Below are positions 45,501-51,752 of a stretch of DNA of 64,000 bases, piece after piece. This stretch comes from an uncultured Ruminiclostridium sp. GTDB lineage: Bacteria > Bacillota > Clostridia > Oscillospirales > Ruminococcaceae. The stretch spans positions 29,339 to 93,338 of the forward strand of contig CAKSTB010000011.1 in assembly GCA_934490165.1 (NCBI GenBank), read 5' to 3'. A program made the position numbers and the translations under genes. Below the pieces are notes generated by a model. The model was not told where the DNA came from. It was given only the letters and a program-made list of their open reading frames with translations, and searched no databases. Each line of letters starts with the position of its first letter. Position 1 is the first letter of the stretch.

Positions 45501-45931
45501 AGATAAGCAAGAACAGCACTACTACTTACACCGTTAAGAGCCTTAAGGCAAGCACAACATATAAGTACAAAATCAGAGCGTACAAGACAATTGGCAAGGC
45601 TACACAGTACAGTGCTTACACGACAACGCTCAGCGTAAATACAAATCCGACTAATATGAGCGGATTTAAGGCTAAAGCTAAGTCCTACAACAGCATAACG
45701 CTCCAGTGGAATAAGAATACAAGTGCTACCGGATATGAAATCCAGAAATGGAACGGTAAGAAGTGGGTTTCTGCCGCAAAGGTTACTAAGAACAGCACAG
45801 TGACAAGCACTGTGAAGAGCTTAAAGGCAAATACTTCTTACAAGTTCAGGATAAGAGCTTACAAGACAATTGGCAAGACTACACAGTACAGCTCATGGAG
45901 CGGTACGCTGACAGTCAAGACGAAGAAATAA
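36545..45931 (+). CDS. Giant surface protein: CUB-like, BspA-type leucine-rich repeats, Cys-pair repeats, six Fn3 domains
   Basis: A 3128-residue protein. ATG 36545 has AAAAGGAG upstream and opens a signal peptide cut after DAFA. Residues about 63-164 resemble a CUB domain (VYTDTSCNNLKITFSIDSSF, LTIYDGDD). Residues about 185-2450 are BspA-type (LRR_5) repeats (SLTSVTIPDGVTDIGSYAF), grouped into about 12 larger units each marked by INYTKNTAGHxYAxxNGFTDExCL. Residues about 2459-2566 hold pairs of CxxC motifs (CSICGA, CSVCGK, CSACGA). The end is six Fn3-like domains of 93 residues. There is no sortase motif or membrane helix. Probably binds host or plant surfaces. Confidence 0.93.
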   Translation: MNGKRILAAVLAAAMTASSFTIDAFADNITPQNNVTDNSTENTVTAYTTNDEADDSVLAGSTVINCASLDELQSEHPYAENSDITYVYTDTSCNNLKITFSIDSSFEFIKDFLTIYDGDDNQIDKLGGTDLAGITVYVPGNTVKLRLTSDDSTCYYGFKVFSVENADKMPTQGEPEYDYVLKNISKDDEAPVYYINKYKGAGGDIVIPSEIDGRKVSGISNGAFNGCTTVTNVAVSDGISNIDFNAFSNCPALKSVSLPKGVTTINSGAFYDCKNLTDITLPDGLAIIETLTFYGCSSLADITIPDSVTEIGYQAFFNCTSLKTVTVPESVSTIDKYAFGYYFDDETKENKIIDDFKINYTKNTAAHKYAFENGFTDESCLVSQLQDDGTVQITKYLGSDISFAIPDEINGKKVTGIGKMAFQNCTSLTSITIPDSVTDIESYAFDGCTALTDIVLPDNVTSVGENAFYNCTSLKTATVPASVTSIGDYAFGYYNDGTGTKKIDGFKINYIKNTQGHIYAAINGFTDEACLFTELQDDGTLKISKYIGSDTVYVIPDEIDGKKVTSIGYNAFQKRTSLTSITIPDGVTDIEQYAFEGCTSLSDITLPDSLTSIGLSAFESCTALTDIALPDSLTYIGGLAFANCTSLKTVTVPASVTFIGGWAFGYYFEDGNIDARVAFDDFTINYTKHTAGHLYAIENGFTDEGCLKYTVSADGTLEISGYLGSDTVFEIPAEIGGKKVTKIRYNAFENLTSLTSVTIPDSVTDIGFQAFHNCTSLKSVTIPASVISIGTYAFGYFYDANKETKIDGFTINYTKNTAGHLYAAQNGFTDEACLINELQDDGTVIITKYAGNDTVFEIPSEIDGKKVTGIGNRAFQNSTSLTNVTIPDGVTHIDECAFQGCSSLTDIALPDSLTIIDSYAFNNCAMLTSITIPNGVTRIEWETFYGCSALTDLVLPDTVTYIGRNAFFNCPSLKTVTIPAGVTDIGEYAFGYYYDDNYNITKTDGFKINYTKNTWGHYYAKQNGFSDEPCLVAELNEDGTTLKISKYDGNDTEYVIPEEIDGKKVTSIGNDAFRGNTSLISVTIPGSIKDIGNNAFSDCSSLESVTISDGVERILYRAFYNCTSLKTVTVPASVTYIDNNALGYYSDDGGININKIDGFTINYTKYTHGHLYATANGFTDEGYLDFNILDDDTVEIKRYIGNDTVYEIPAEIDGKQVTGITNYAFGNRTSLTSVTIPDSVTDIGFQAFHNCTSLKSVTIPASVTTIGDYAFGYFDDEYQKTKIDGFKINYTKNTAGHRYAFENGFTDETCLLTEIQEDGTVKITKYCGNDTSFVIPAEIDGKPVTSIGYRAFADSTLLTSITIPDSVKYIEMDAFASCTSLTDIVLPASLITIDTEAFRNCTSLTSVTIPDGVTDIGSYAFASCSALTKISLPDSVVVIGGRAFFDCPLLKSVTVPASVTDIGEYAFGYHYDDDWYYTKTDGFKINYTKSTVGHLYATQNGFSDETCLLTEQHSGSSSLKITKYAGYDTEYAIPAEIDGKKITEIGYNAFENCTSLTSVTIPDGVTMIGSAAFQGCTALTDVVLPASVMDIYTYAFMDCTSLKSVTIPASVRNIGNNAFGYYNDNGAEKKIDGFKINYTKNTWGHYYATVNGFSDEPCLVAELNEDGTTLRISKYVGNDTALVIPAEINGKKVTSIGNGAFNGNKLLTSVTIPDGVISIESFAFGSCTALTDVVLPDSITSIDGFAFDSCTSLSSVSIPAGVEYIGHRAFLNCTSLKSVTIPAGVKDIGEYAFGYYNGDNWDCLKTDGFRINYTKNTAGHYYAFKYGATDEACLVTKLKEDGTLKVTGYAGYDTEYVIPAEINGKKITEIGMTAFYECTSLTKVTIPDGVTSIGVEAFNRCTSLTDIVLPDSLTNIGNGAFANCTSLKSVTIPAGVTNIGEYAFGYYYDDNFVFTKVDGFKINYTKNTEGHYYATENGFSDETCLITYVVENSDTLAIEKYTGHDKTYVIPSEIDGKKITRIDSYAFKNRTSLTSVTIPDGVTIIGAQAFNGCTALTDINIPDGVTRIGSYAFNECSALADIKIPDSVTAIGMGAFNDTAIFNNQDPTAKYVGKWLVYYDQTVTTASIKADTVGIADIAFHGCKIENIVIPDKVKYIGNNAFSSCSWLESVVIPDSVITIGEAAFLSCDSLASVSIPASVESIEKLAFGFSKYDQKYDNFKIEYVKQTEGHRYAAENGFTDEICFLTEELDNGSLRVIGYAGKASSVTIPAEINGKPVTELGDEEFRFNFRYSSALKSLTVPDSVIRINYKAFYDRNLTTVVLPEKLTDIGIGAFDVTPVIKKQKTDIKYIGSTVISCDTEAETLTIGDNVTTIASNAFVNGDDASNCGDLKSLIISRNVKYIGEHAFGYYLDEDNNYRKVEDFAIKCYCNSAAEQYAKDNGIAYELIADGHNVVIDKAVEPTCTKTGLTEGSHCSICGATLIAQKTIPATGKHEFGDWTITKAATCTATGTKTKTCSVCGKTETATIAKTAHKYDNTVVKPTYTAKGYTLHKCSACGASYKDTYTATLTLAKVGGFKVKAKDSTSITLQWNKNSSASGYIIEAYNGKTWVQVTKIAKNSTLTYKVTKLSASKTYQYRIKAYKTEGKATAYSANSATLSVNTNPTNMSGFKAKAKSYNSITLQWNKNTSATGYELQKWDGKKWVSLTKINKNSTTTYTVKSLKASTTYKYRIRAYKTIGKATQYSGYVELSVNTNPTNMSGYKVKSKTATSVTLQWNKNTSATGYELQKWDGKKWVTLTKISKNSTTTYTVKSLKASTTYKYRIRAYKTIGKATQYSAYTATLSVNTNPSNMSGFKAKSKSYNSITLQWNKNTSATGYELQKWDGKKWVTLTKISKNSTTTYTVKSLKASTTYKYRIRAYKTIGKATQYSAYSATLSVNTNPTNMSGFKAKSKSYNSITLQWNKNTSATGYELQKWDGKKWVTLTKISKNSTTTYTVKSLKASTTYKYKIRAYKTIGKATQYSAYTTTLSVNTNPTNMSGFKAKAKSYNSITLQWNKNTSATGYEIQKWNGKKWVSAAKVTKNSTVTSTVKSLKANTSYKFRIRAYKTIGKTTQYSSWSGTLTVKTKK
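37600..43290 (+). repeat. About 12 tandem higher-order LRR units
   Basis: Each unit has a variable number of about 23-residue LRR_5 repeats, then a G(F/Y)xINYTKxTxGHxYAxxNGF block, a divider (CLxTELQxDGTxKITKY) and a beta-like strand (IPAEIDGKKVTSIG). Unit length differs because repeats were gained or lost. Several DNA stretches of 50 or more bases recur exactly (for example near 38815-38890 and 40250-40325). Confidence 0.85.
44539..45928 (+). repeat. Tandem Fn3-coding repeats, period about 279 bp
   Basis: The phrase NMSGFKAK recurs at about 44542, 44818, 45097, 45376 and 45655, a period of 276-279 bases. The middle units are nearly identical in DNA, pointing to recent homogenisation. Confidence 0.9.
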
Positions 45932-45950
45932 TAATATGATTTAAATGATA

Positions 45951-45984
45951 AAAGAGTGCATCGGCGGCAACCGATGCACTCTTT
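45951..45984. terminator. Bidirectional terminator
   Basis: A perfect 14-bp stem, aaagagtgcatcgg with ccgatgcactcttt, six-base loop. It lies between the converging giant gene and the deformylase-like gene and can serve both. Confidence 0.9.
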
Positions 45985-46029
45985 ATGTTTTTGTCATATA
46001 ATTCCGAAAAAACGCGTCACATATGTAAT

Positions 46030-46440
46030 TTATATAATTATCCCACTCAGATGGTCGATCTCATGCTGAATGATCTGCGCGGTGAAACCGTCATAGGTTT
46101 TTATCTTTATCTTGAAATCCTTATCAAGATATCTGACTTTTATCTTCCTGTATCGTTTCGTTTTTCGTACACCGTCAAGTGAAAAGCAACCCTCTTCGGT
46201 TTCGTATTCCTTGTCGGCTTTTATTATTTGAGGATTATACATAACTATATAATCGTTGTTATCGTTGACAGCGATTATATTCTTCAATACACCTATCATA
46301 TTAGCCGCCATACCGACACAGCGCTCGGAATTTGCAATAAGCGTTTCCAGTAAATCCTCACCTGTCTGCCTGTCATTTTCTGTCGCAGGTACGGATTTTT
46401 GCGAAAGTATAAAAATATCCCTGTTGATTTCTCTTGTCAT
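46030..46440 (-). CDS. Peptide deformylase-like protein, atypical
   Basis: A 136-residue protein with AAGAGGTG before the ATG. Two of the three deformylase motifs are clear: EEGCFSLDG (E-G-C-x-S, metal Cys) and QHEIDHLSG (H-E-x-x-H). Motif 1 reads CVGMAANMIG where working enzymes have G-x-G-x-A-A-x-Q, so the catalytic Gln is Met. True deformylase removes formyl groups from new proteins. This short variant may be a secondary deformylase with changed activity or substrate. Confidence 0.82.
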   Translation of the reverse strand: MTREINRDIFILSQKSVPATENDRQTGEDLLETLIANSERCVGMAANMIGVLKNIIAVNDNNDYIVMYNPQIIKADKEYETEEGCFSLDGVRKTKRYRKIKVRYLDKDFKIKIKTYDGFTAQIIQHEIDHLSGIII

Positions 46441-46476
46441 TTTATAGTCACCTCTTATTTTATTTTACCACGAAAC

Positions 46477-46501
46477 GTACCATGGTTTCAACCATTGGTA
46501 C
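46477..46501. promoter_or_regulatory. Near-perfect palindrome between the deformylase-like gene and GH43: candidate operator
   Basis: gtaccatggtt and aaccattggtac are inverted repeats (one extra base) around tc, covering 25 bases. It lies between divergent genes, about 50 bases upstream of the GH43 -35 box. No T run follows, so it is more likely a protein-binding site. The AraC-type protein encoded downstream is one candidate, but AraC sites are usually direct repeats. Confidence 0.5.
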
Positions 46502-46548
46502 AAATAAAATTGTGCACAAAATGTAACCTGTTTCAGCAAATTAGGATA

Positions 46549-46577
46549 TTGCTTATCGTGCAATTTTATATTATAAT
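46549..46577 (+). promoter_or_regulatory. Promoter of the GH43-AraC-GH5 locus
   Basis: TTGCTT (46549-46554) and TATAAT (46572-46577) with a 17-base spacer, followed by GAAAGGAA and the ATG at 46616. Confidence 0.75.
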
Positions 46578-46615
46578 CAAATTAGTAAAATAATCTACCG
46601 AAAGGAAATCAACCA

Positions 46616-47968
46616 ATGCCAAATCCTTATTTACCTTGCTGGGAATATATCCCCGACGGTGAGCCGCGAGTTTTCGGCGACCGTGTATACATCTACGGTT
46701 CGCATGACAGAGCGGGCTCGGACGAATTCTGCGACTATATTCTCAAGTGCTGGAGCGCTCCGGTAAACGACCTTAGCAACTGGGTATGCCACGGCGTTAC
46801 ATTCCGTGTAAAGCCCGAGGGCGACCGCCCCTCAGATACCGACTGGACGCCCAACAGTAATCAGCTGCTTTTCGCTCCTGACGTTGTGTGCAGAGATGGG
46901 AAATACTACCTATATGCATACATAGTGAATGCGATCGGCTGTGTTGCAGTCAGCGACCGCCCTGAAGGACCTTTCACGCTTCTCTCAAAGTACAAGTATA
47001 CCATATCGGACGAGGTATGCTGTAGCGGCTGGTTCATCGACCCGGGCGTACTGGTTGATGATGACGGCAGAACCTATATATACTGCGGCTTTGAGCGCTC
47101 TTTTATGGCTGAGGTCGACACCAGCACAATGTACACGATAAAGGATAACAGCTGTATCGAGCACATTATCCCGATAACCACAGAAAATGACGGTGGATTT
47201 GATACAGAGGAAACGCTCTTCTTTGAGGCTTGCTCTCCCCGTAAGGTCGGCGATACATATTACCTTATCTATTCGCCAAAGCGTGGCTCGCGGCTTGCTT
47301 ATGCCACTTCCGACAAGCCTACAGGACCGTTTAAGTACCGCGGATACATCGTTGATAACGGCGTTGATTATCCCGGCGGCAACGACCACGGCTCTATAGC
47401 TCAGATAAACGGTCAGTGGTATATCTTCTACCACCGTATGACCAACGGTTCGATCATGTCAAGACGTGCCTGCGTTGAGAAGATCGAGATACTCCCGGAT
47501 GGCACTATACCGCCTGTTGAGATGACTTCGCTCGGCTTTGAGGACAGCCTTGATCCGTATAGGATAACGGATGCAGAGATCGCTTGCGTGCTTAAGGGCG
47601 GAGCGTTTGTCACCGAGCACAACGAGTTTGAAAGGGTAGTCACAGGCATTAAGGACGGCTCTGTCCTTGGCTATAAGTATTTTGATTTCGGGCTTGACAA
47701 CGGCAACGGAAAAATGTACTTCAAAGCAGATATAACAGGGCTTGGCACTGATTGCAACGTACATATACACATTGACAGCGAGGACGGCGAGGAGATAGGC
47801 TCGTTCAAGGTCGGTCACGGCAGCGGCGTTTACAAAGCAGATGTTAAGCCTGTCAGCGGCAGACACGCTGTATTCCTTACCGTAGACACCGATTATACAG
47901 GCTGGACGGCTTGCTACTTCAAGGAAAGAACGCTGTTTGAGCTTAAGAAGTTCGTGTTTGCAAAATAA
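46616..47968 (+). CDS. Glycoside hydrolase family 43 (arabinofuranosidase/xylosidase type), intracellular
   Basis: A 450-residue protein. The N-terminal five-bladed propeller starts NPYLPCWEYIPDGEPRVFGD and YIYGSHDRAGSDEF, with APDVVCRDGKYYLYAYIV, the region GWFIDPGVLVDDDGRTYIY and the acid in FFEACSPRKVGDTYYLIYS, all in GH43 style. Residues about 345-450 form a beta-sandwich like CBM6 (KYFDFGLDNGNGKMYFKADI). There is no signal peptide, so it acts on imported oligosaccharides, probably splitting arabinose or xylose from xylan fragments. It heads a locus with an AraC regulator and an exported GH5. Confidence 0.9.
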   Translation: MPNPYLPCWEYIPDGEPRVFGDRVYIYGSHDRAGSDEFCDYILKCWSAPVNDLSNWVCHGVTFRVKPEGDRPSDTDWTPNSNQLLFAPDVVCRDGKYYLYAYIVNAIGCVAVSDRPEGPFTLLSKYKYTISDEVCCSGWFIDPGVLVDDDGRTYIYCGFERSFMAEVDTSTMYTIKDNSCIEHIIPITTENDGGFDTEETLFFEACSPRKVGDTYYLIYSPKRGSRLAYATSDKPTGPFKYRGYIVDNGVDYPGGNDHGSIAQINGQWYIFYHRMTNGSIMSRRACVEKIEILPDGTIPPVEMTSLGFEDSLDPYRITDAEIACVLKGGAFVTEHNEFERVVTGIKDGSVLGYKYFDFGLDNGNGKMYFKADITGLGTDCNVHIHIDSEDGEEIGSFKVGHGSGVYKADVKPVSGRHAVFLTVDTDYTGWTACYFKERTLFELKKFVFAK

Positions 47969-47994
47969 TTTCAATAATAGTTCCGAGGTGAAAT

Positions 47995-48789
47995 ATGAAG
48001 ATAGGTTCTATCGGATACAATTACGTCCACGATACCAGAGTTGAAAATTTTATAATGGATCGCCCGAAAGGTCCGGGGGCTGTGCTTCTGCTCCTTATAA
48101 AGACTCCCGCCTTTTTCAGGGTAGGTGATGTGCAGTATCATGTAAAGGAAAACTCTTTTATACTGATGTCTGCGGATATGCCGTGCTATTACACGGCTCA
48201 GGGTGATATATATACCGATGACTGGGTGTATTTTGAAAATGAGTTCTGGGATAAGGAATACATAGATAAGCTCGGCATTCCGATGAATATCCCGGTGTAT
48301 CTCGGCGAGCTTGATGAGCTGTCGCACCTTGTGCATATCCTTGTGTATGAGCATTACTCGGGTGCTGTGAACAGTGAGGACATAGAGAAGCATTATATCG
48401 ATGTGCTTTTCCTGATGCTCAGCCGTACACTCAAGGCAAGAAGCTGTCTTTCTTCAAAACAGCTCAGCGAGCGGCATTACCGCTTCACGCAGATAAGGAC
48501 GCTGATATTCACAATGCCGGATCAGGTCGGCAATGTAGACGACCTTGCCGCGCAGGCGGGAATGAGCCGTTCGGGCTTTCAGCATCTGTATAAAAAGCTG
48601 TTCGGAACGACAGTTATCAAGGATATAATCGAGGGCAGGATACAGCGCGCAAAGCGTCTGCTTTCATCGACCGGACTTACAATAAAGGAAATAGGCGCAC
48701 GCTGCGGCTATACCAACGAGTACAGTTTTATGCGGCAGTTTAAAGAACAGGTCGGAAAGACCCCGACAGAGTACCGCAGTTGTATATAA
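47995..48789 (+). CDS. AraC family transcriptional regulator
   Basis: A 264-residue protein 26 bases after GH43, with GAGGTG before the ATG. The N-terminal half is cupin-like (VKENSFILMSADMPCYYTAQ) and would bind the sugar. The C-terminal part has two helix-turn-helix units: VDDLAAQAGMSRSGFQHLYK and the family signature IKEIGARCGYTNEYSFMRQF, ending TPTEYRS. It probably activates this polysaccharide locus when an oligosaccharide is bound. Confidence 0.92.
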   Translation: MKIGSIGYNYVHDTRVENFIMDRPKGPGAVLLLLIKTPAFFRVGDVQYHVKENSFILMSADMPCYYTAQGDIYTDDWVYFENEFWDKEYIDKLGIPMNIPVYLGELDELSHLVHILVYEHYSGAVNSEDIEKHYIDVLFLMLSRTLKARSCLSSKQLSERHYRFTQIRTLIFTMPDQVGNVDDLAAQAGMSRSGFQHLYKKLFGTTVIKDIIEGRIQRAKRLLSSTGLTIKEIGARCGYTNEYSFMRQFKEQVGKTPTEYRSCI

Positions 48790-48800
48790 GGAGAAAATTT

Positions 48801-49961
48801 ATGAAAAAGATAATAGCGGCTGTAATGGCATTATGTATGATAATTTCAATAACGGCGTGTTCTTCCGAGCCTGTAAAGGGCAGTGAAGACACGACAATGC
48901 GCGAGATGACAACGCAGGAGATAATTGAGGATATGGGACTGGGAATAAACCTCGGTAACACCTTCGACTCATGCGGAAACTGGATAGATAAGTCGTCTGC
49001 CACAAATTATGAAACGGCGTGGGGAAGTCCTGTTATTACCGAGGAAATGATCAAGGGCTATAAGGACTGCGGTTTCGGTGTTATGCGTCTGCCTGTTGCG
49101 TGGAGCAATATGATGGATAAGGAAACCTACACGATAAGCCCCGAATATATGGCGCGTGTAAAGGAAGTGCTTAACTGGGCACTTGACAGCGACCTGTATG
49201 TAATTCTGAACATTCATTATGATAACGGTTGGTTCTCGGGCTTTGCCGATGATAAGAAGAGAGATGAATGCTTCAAGAAATATGAAACTATCTGGAAACA
49301 GCTTTGTGATGCTTTCGGGGATTACGGCGATCATCTGATGTTTGAATCTCTCAACGAAGAGGGCGGCTGGGAAGAGCTGTGGAACAGATACAGTAACGAG
49401 GGGGACAAGGAAAAGTCATATTCGATACTGAATGAAATAAATCAGAAGTTTGTAGATATAGTAAGGGCTTCAGGAAAGAACAACGGCAAGCGTCATTTGC
49501 TTATTGCGGGATATAATACCGATATAGATCTTACCTGTGATGAGCTTTACAAGATGCCCGATGACCCCGAAAACCGTTGCGCGGTATCGGTACACTACTA
49601 CACACCTTCAACCTTTGCAATACTTGAAAAGGACGCAAGCTGGGGCAAGGCAAAGACGACCTGGGGCACAGAAGGCGACAAGGAACTCCTTACAAAGTAC
49701 ATGGATATGATGAAGACAAACTTTGTTGATAAGGGTGTACCTGTTATAATCGGCGAATACGGCTGTTCTACAAAGAATAAGCAGGCAAAGTATGTAAATC
49801 TTTATCTTTCGAGCGTCTGCAAGGAGGCGTATTCAAGAGGAATGCTCCCTGTGCTGTGGGATATAACCGATGTATTCTATGACCGCACGACCTGCACGTT
49901 CAAAGATCCCGATCTTCTTGCGGATCTGATGGCGGCAAAGGAGCTCGAAAGAAACGTATAA
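48801..49961 (+). CDS. Glycoside hydrolase family 5 endoglucanase-like lipoprotein
   Basis: A 386-residue protein. ATG 48801 has AAGGAG upstream; the earlier start at 48780 overlaps the AraC gene. The signal peptide ends in a lipobox with Cys20 (ISITAC), so the enzyme is anchored outside. GH5 motifs: GLGINLGNTFDSCG near the start, GFGVMRLPVAWSNM, the acid/base Glu near 186 (ESLNEEGG) and the nucleophile Glu near 318 (VIIGEYGC). It should cut beta-1,4-glucan or similar chains such as xyloglucan or mannan at the cell surface. The products could then be imported and trimmed by the GH43. Confidence 0.92.
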   Translation: MKKIIAAVMALCMIISITACSSEPVKGSEDTTMREMTTQEIIEDMGLGINLGNTFDSCGNWIDKSSATNYETAWGSPVITEEMIKGYKDCGFGVMRLPVAWSNMMDKETYTISPEYMARVKEVLNWALDSDLYVILNIHYDNGWFSGFADDKKRDECFKKYETIWKQLCDAFGDYGDHLMFESLNEEGGWEELWNRYSNEGDKEKSYSILNEINQKFVDIVRASGKNNGKRHLLIAGYNTDIDLTCDELYKMPDDPENRCAVSVHYYTPSTFAILEKDASWGKAKTTWGTEGDKELLTKYMDMMKTNFVDKGVPVIIGEYGCSTKNKQAKYVNLYLSSVCKEAYSRGMLPVLWDITDVFYDRTTCTFKDPDLLADLMAAKELERNV

Positions 49962-49988
49962 CAAAGTAATTACCTCTTTATAAAATGA

Positions 49989-50013
49989 CTCCCGGAGTGA
50001 AATACTCCGGGAG
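49989..50013. terminator. Terminator of the GH5 gene, also usable by the DUF1540 gene
   Basis: A perfect 10-bp stem, ctcccggagt with actccgggag, followed by CCTTTTTA on the plus strand. It sits between converging genes. Confidence 0.9.
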
Positions 50014-50030
50014 CCTTTTTATATGGTTGT

Positions 50031-50201
50031 TTACGCCTTCAGTTCAAATGACTTACAGTCTGTACAAGCCTTCTGTGTGGGGTCTGCTTCGTGTGTGCCG
50101 ATCTGGATATGATCAAGTGAGCAGTAATCACCGCAGCAGCAGTGATGCTTGCAGTTTGTTATTGAACATGCGATGCACTTGTTAGCGTGTTCTGTTCCCA
50201 T
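50031..50201 (-). CDS. DUF1540-type small Cys-rich protein
   Basis: A 56-residue protein, ATG at 50201 with GAAAGGAAG nine bases upstream. It starts MGTEHANKCIACSITNCKHH, continues CCCGDYCSLDHIQIG and ends ACTDCKSFELKA. Eight or more cysteines in the C-x-x-x-x-C-x-x-x-C pattern match DUF1540, a family of short putative metal-binding proteins frequent in Clostridia, often two domains per protein but one here. Role unknown; a metal store or spore-coat role has been guessed for relatives. Confidence 0.85.
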   Translation of the reverse strand: MGTEHANKCIACSITNCKHHCCCGDYCSLDHIQIGTHEADPTQKACTDCKSFELKA

Positions 50202-50293
50202 TTTGTCGTACTTCCTTTCAGAAATAAAATATGAGTAAAGTTGACTTTACGCAAATTATTATAACCGGAAAGCCGAAAAATACAACGGAAACA

Positions 50294-50944
50294 TCATTCC
50301 ATTATTATGCTTAAAATATCGGAAAATTCAGGTGCAATGTAGTCTGCCTTATATTCTCTCAGCTCTTCTTCAGAGCCGAAGCCGCAGAGCACACCTACAG
50401 ATTTTATGCCGCATTGCTTTGCACCGATGATATCGAATTTTCTGTCGCCTATCATAAGTGCTGATGAACGCTCTTCGATATGCTGATTGTCAAGCACATA
50501 GTTTATAATGCTTGCCTTGTCCTCAAACGAAAAATCAAGCGATGCGCCGCAGATGAATGTGAAATATTTTGCCAGATCAAAATATTCGAGCACGACATTC
50601 GCAAGCTTTAGCGGCTTTGATGTGGCAAGATATATCTTTTTGCCGTTATCGTAAAGTGCTTTCAGCGTTTCGGGAACGCCTGCGATCACTTTGTTTTCGT
50701 ACACGCCGACAGTATTGTAGCGCTCTCGGTATTTGAGCACTGCTTCTTTTGCCTTTTCTTCAGGGAAACCATAGAACATATGGAATGACTCCCACAGCGG
50801 AGGACCGATAAATCTTTTAAGGTTATCCTCGTTGTTTTCTTCTATGCCGTAATAGCTCAGTGCATATTGTACGCACTTTGCTATGCCCTCATAGGAATCT
50901 GTAAGCGTTCCGTCAAGGTCGAATAATATATGCTCAAATGCCAT
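50294..50944 (-). CDS. HAD family phosphatase, phosphoglycolate phosphatase-like
   Basis: A 216-residue protein that starts inside the end of the uridine phosphorylase gene (11-base overlap). HAD motifs: nucleophile Asp in ILFDLDGTLTDSYEG, motif II in IYLATSKPLKLAN, and motif IV in ALMIGDRKFDIIGAKQCGIK. A helical cap follows motif I. It resembles Gph/PpaX enzymes. With uridine phosphorylase in the same operon it may act on ribose or nucleotide phosphates, but that is inference. Confidence 0.88.
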   Translation of the reverse strand: MAFEHILFDLDGTLTDSYEGIAKCVQYALSYYGIEENNEDNLKRFIGPPLWESFHMFYGFPEEKAKEAVLKYRERYNTVGVYENKVIAGVPETLKALYDNGKKIYLATSKPLKLANVVLEYFDLAKYFTFICGASLDFSFEDKASIINYVLDNQHIEERSSALMIGDRKFDIIGAKQCGIKSVGVLCGFGSEEELREYKADYIAPEFSDILSIIME

Positions 50945-51728
50945 TTTTTCTGTCCTGCTCTATAAGTATTTTAACTGCGTTTACAGCGGTTCTTATCGCT
51001 CTGTCGCTGTCCATGCACAGTGTATCGGGCAGTCCTGCGTTGCTTCTTTCAACGTTCCAGAGAGCCGTAAATACAGCGCCTGCACGTTTTCTTCTTGCAA
51101 GGGCTACCGAGAATATAGCGGCGGACTCCATTTCGGAAGTCAGACAGCCGCATTTTACATATGCCGCCCAGTTACCTGAAAGCTTATCTCCGACAGGCAT
51201 CTGCTCGGGTTCGATCTCGCCATAAAAGCTGTCCTTGCAATGTACAACACCGACATGACAACGCTTGCCGTCAACGTTTTCGGATAATGCGTCACCTGCG
51301 GCTTTGAGCGCTGTGGTTACTGTAAAATCCGCAACTGCGGGGTAGTTTTCGGGGATATATTCATGTGATGTTCCCTCACTGCGTATTGAAGCCTGTGCTA
51401 CGACTAAATCGCCGCCCGAAACGCTGAGATCCATACCTCCGCTCGTGCCAATTCTTATAAAGGTGTCCGTGCCTGAGCGGATAAGCTCTTCAACCGCGAT
51501 AGCGGCAGACGCACCGCCGATACCTGTAGAAACCACGCTTACCTTTTCGCCGAGAAGATAGCCTGTATAGGTCGTGTATTCGCGGTTGGAAGCAATAAAT
51601 TCTGCGTTGTCGAGATATTTTGCGATAAGCGGAACTCTTCCGGGGTCACCGGGGAGAATTGCATATCTTCCGACATCGCCTTTTCTGATTTTGAGATGGA
51701 ACTGTTCGTCTTCGGTAAGAAGTGCCAT
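50934..51728 (-). CDS. udp: Uridine phosphorylase
   Basis: A 264-residue protein with GAAAGGGTG before the ATG. It has the nucleoside phosphorylase I pattern: AILPGDPGRVPLIAKYL (phosphate binding), REYTTYTGYLLGEKVSVVST, GIGGASAAIAVEELI, FIRIGTSGGMD and the ribose-binding TSEMESAAIFSVAL. It splits uridine into uracil and ribose-1-phosphate in pyrimidine salvage. The HAD phosphatase gene overlaps its end, so both come from one transcript. Confidence 0.9.
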   Translation of the reverse strand: MALLTEDEQFHLKIRKGDVGRYAILPGDPGRVPLIAKYLDNAEFIASNREYTTYTGYLLGEKVSVVSTGIGGASAAIAVEELIRSGTDTFIRIGTSGGMDLSVSGGDLVVAQASIRSEGTSHEYIPENYPAVADFTVTTALKAAGDALSENVDGKRCHVGVVHCKDSFYGEIEPEQMPVGDKLSGNWAAYVKCGCLTSEMESAAIFSVALARRKRAGAVFTALWNVERSNAGLPDTLCMDSDRAIRTAVNAVKILIEQDRKNGI

Positions 51729-51752
51729 AATATCACCCTTTCGTAAAAACGC

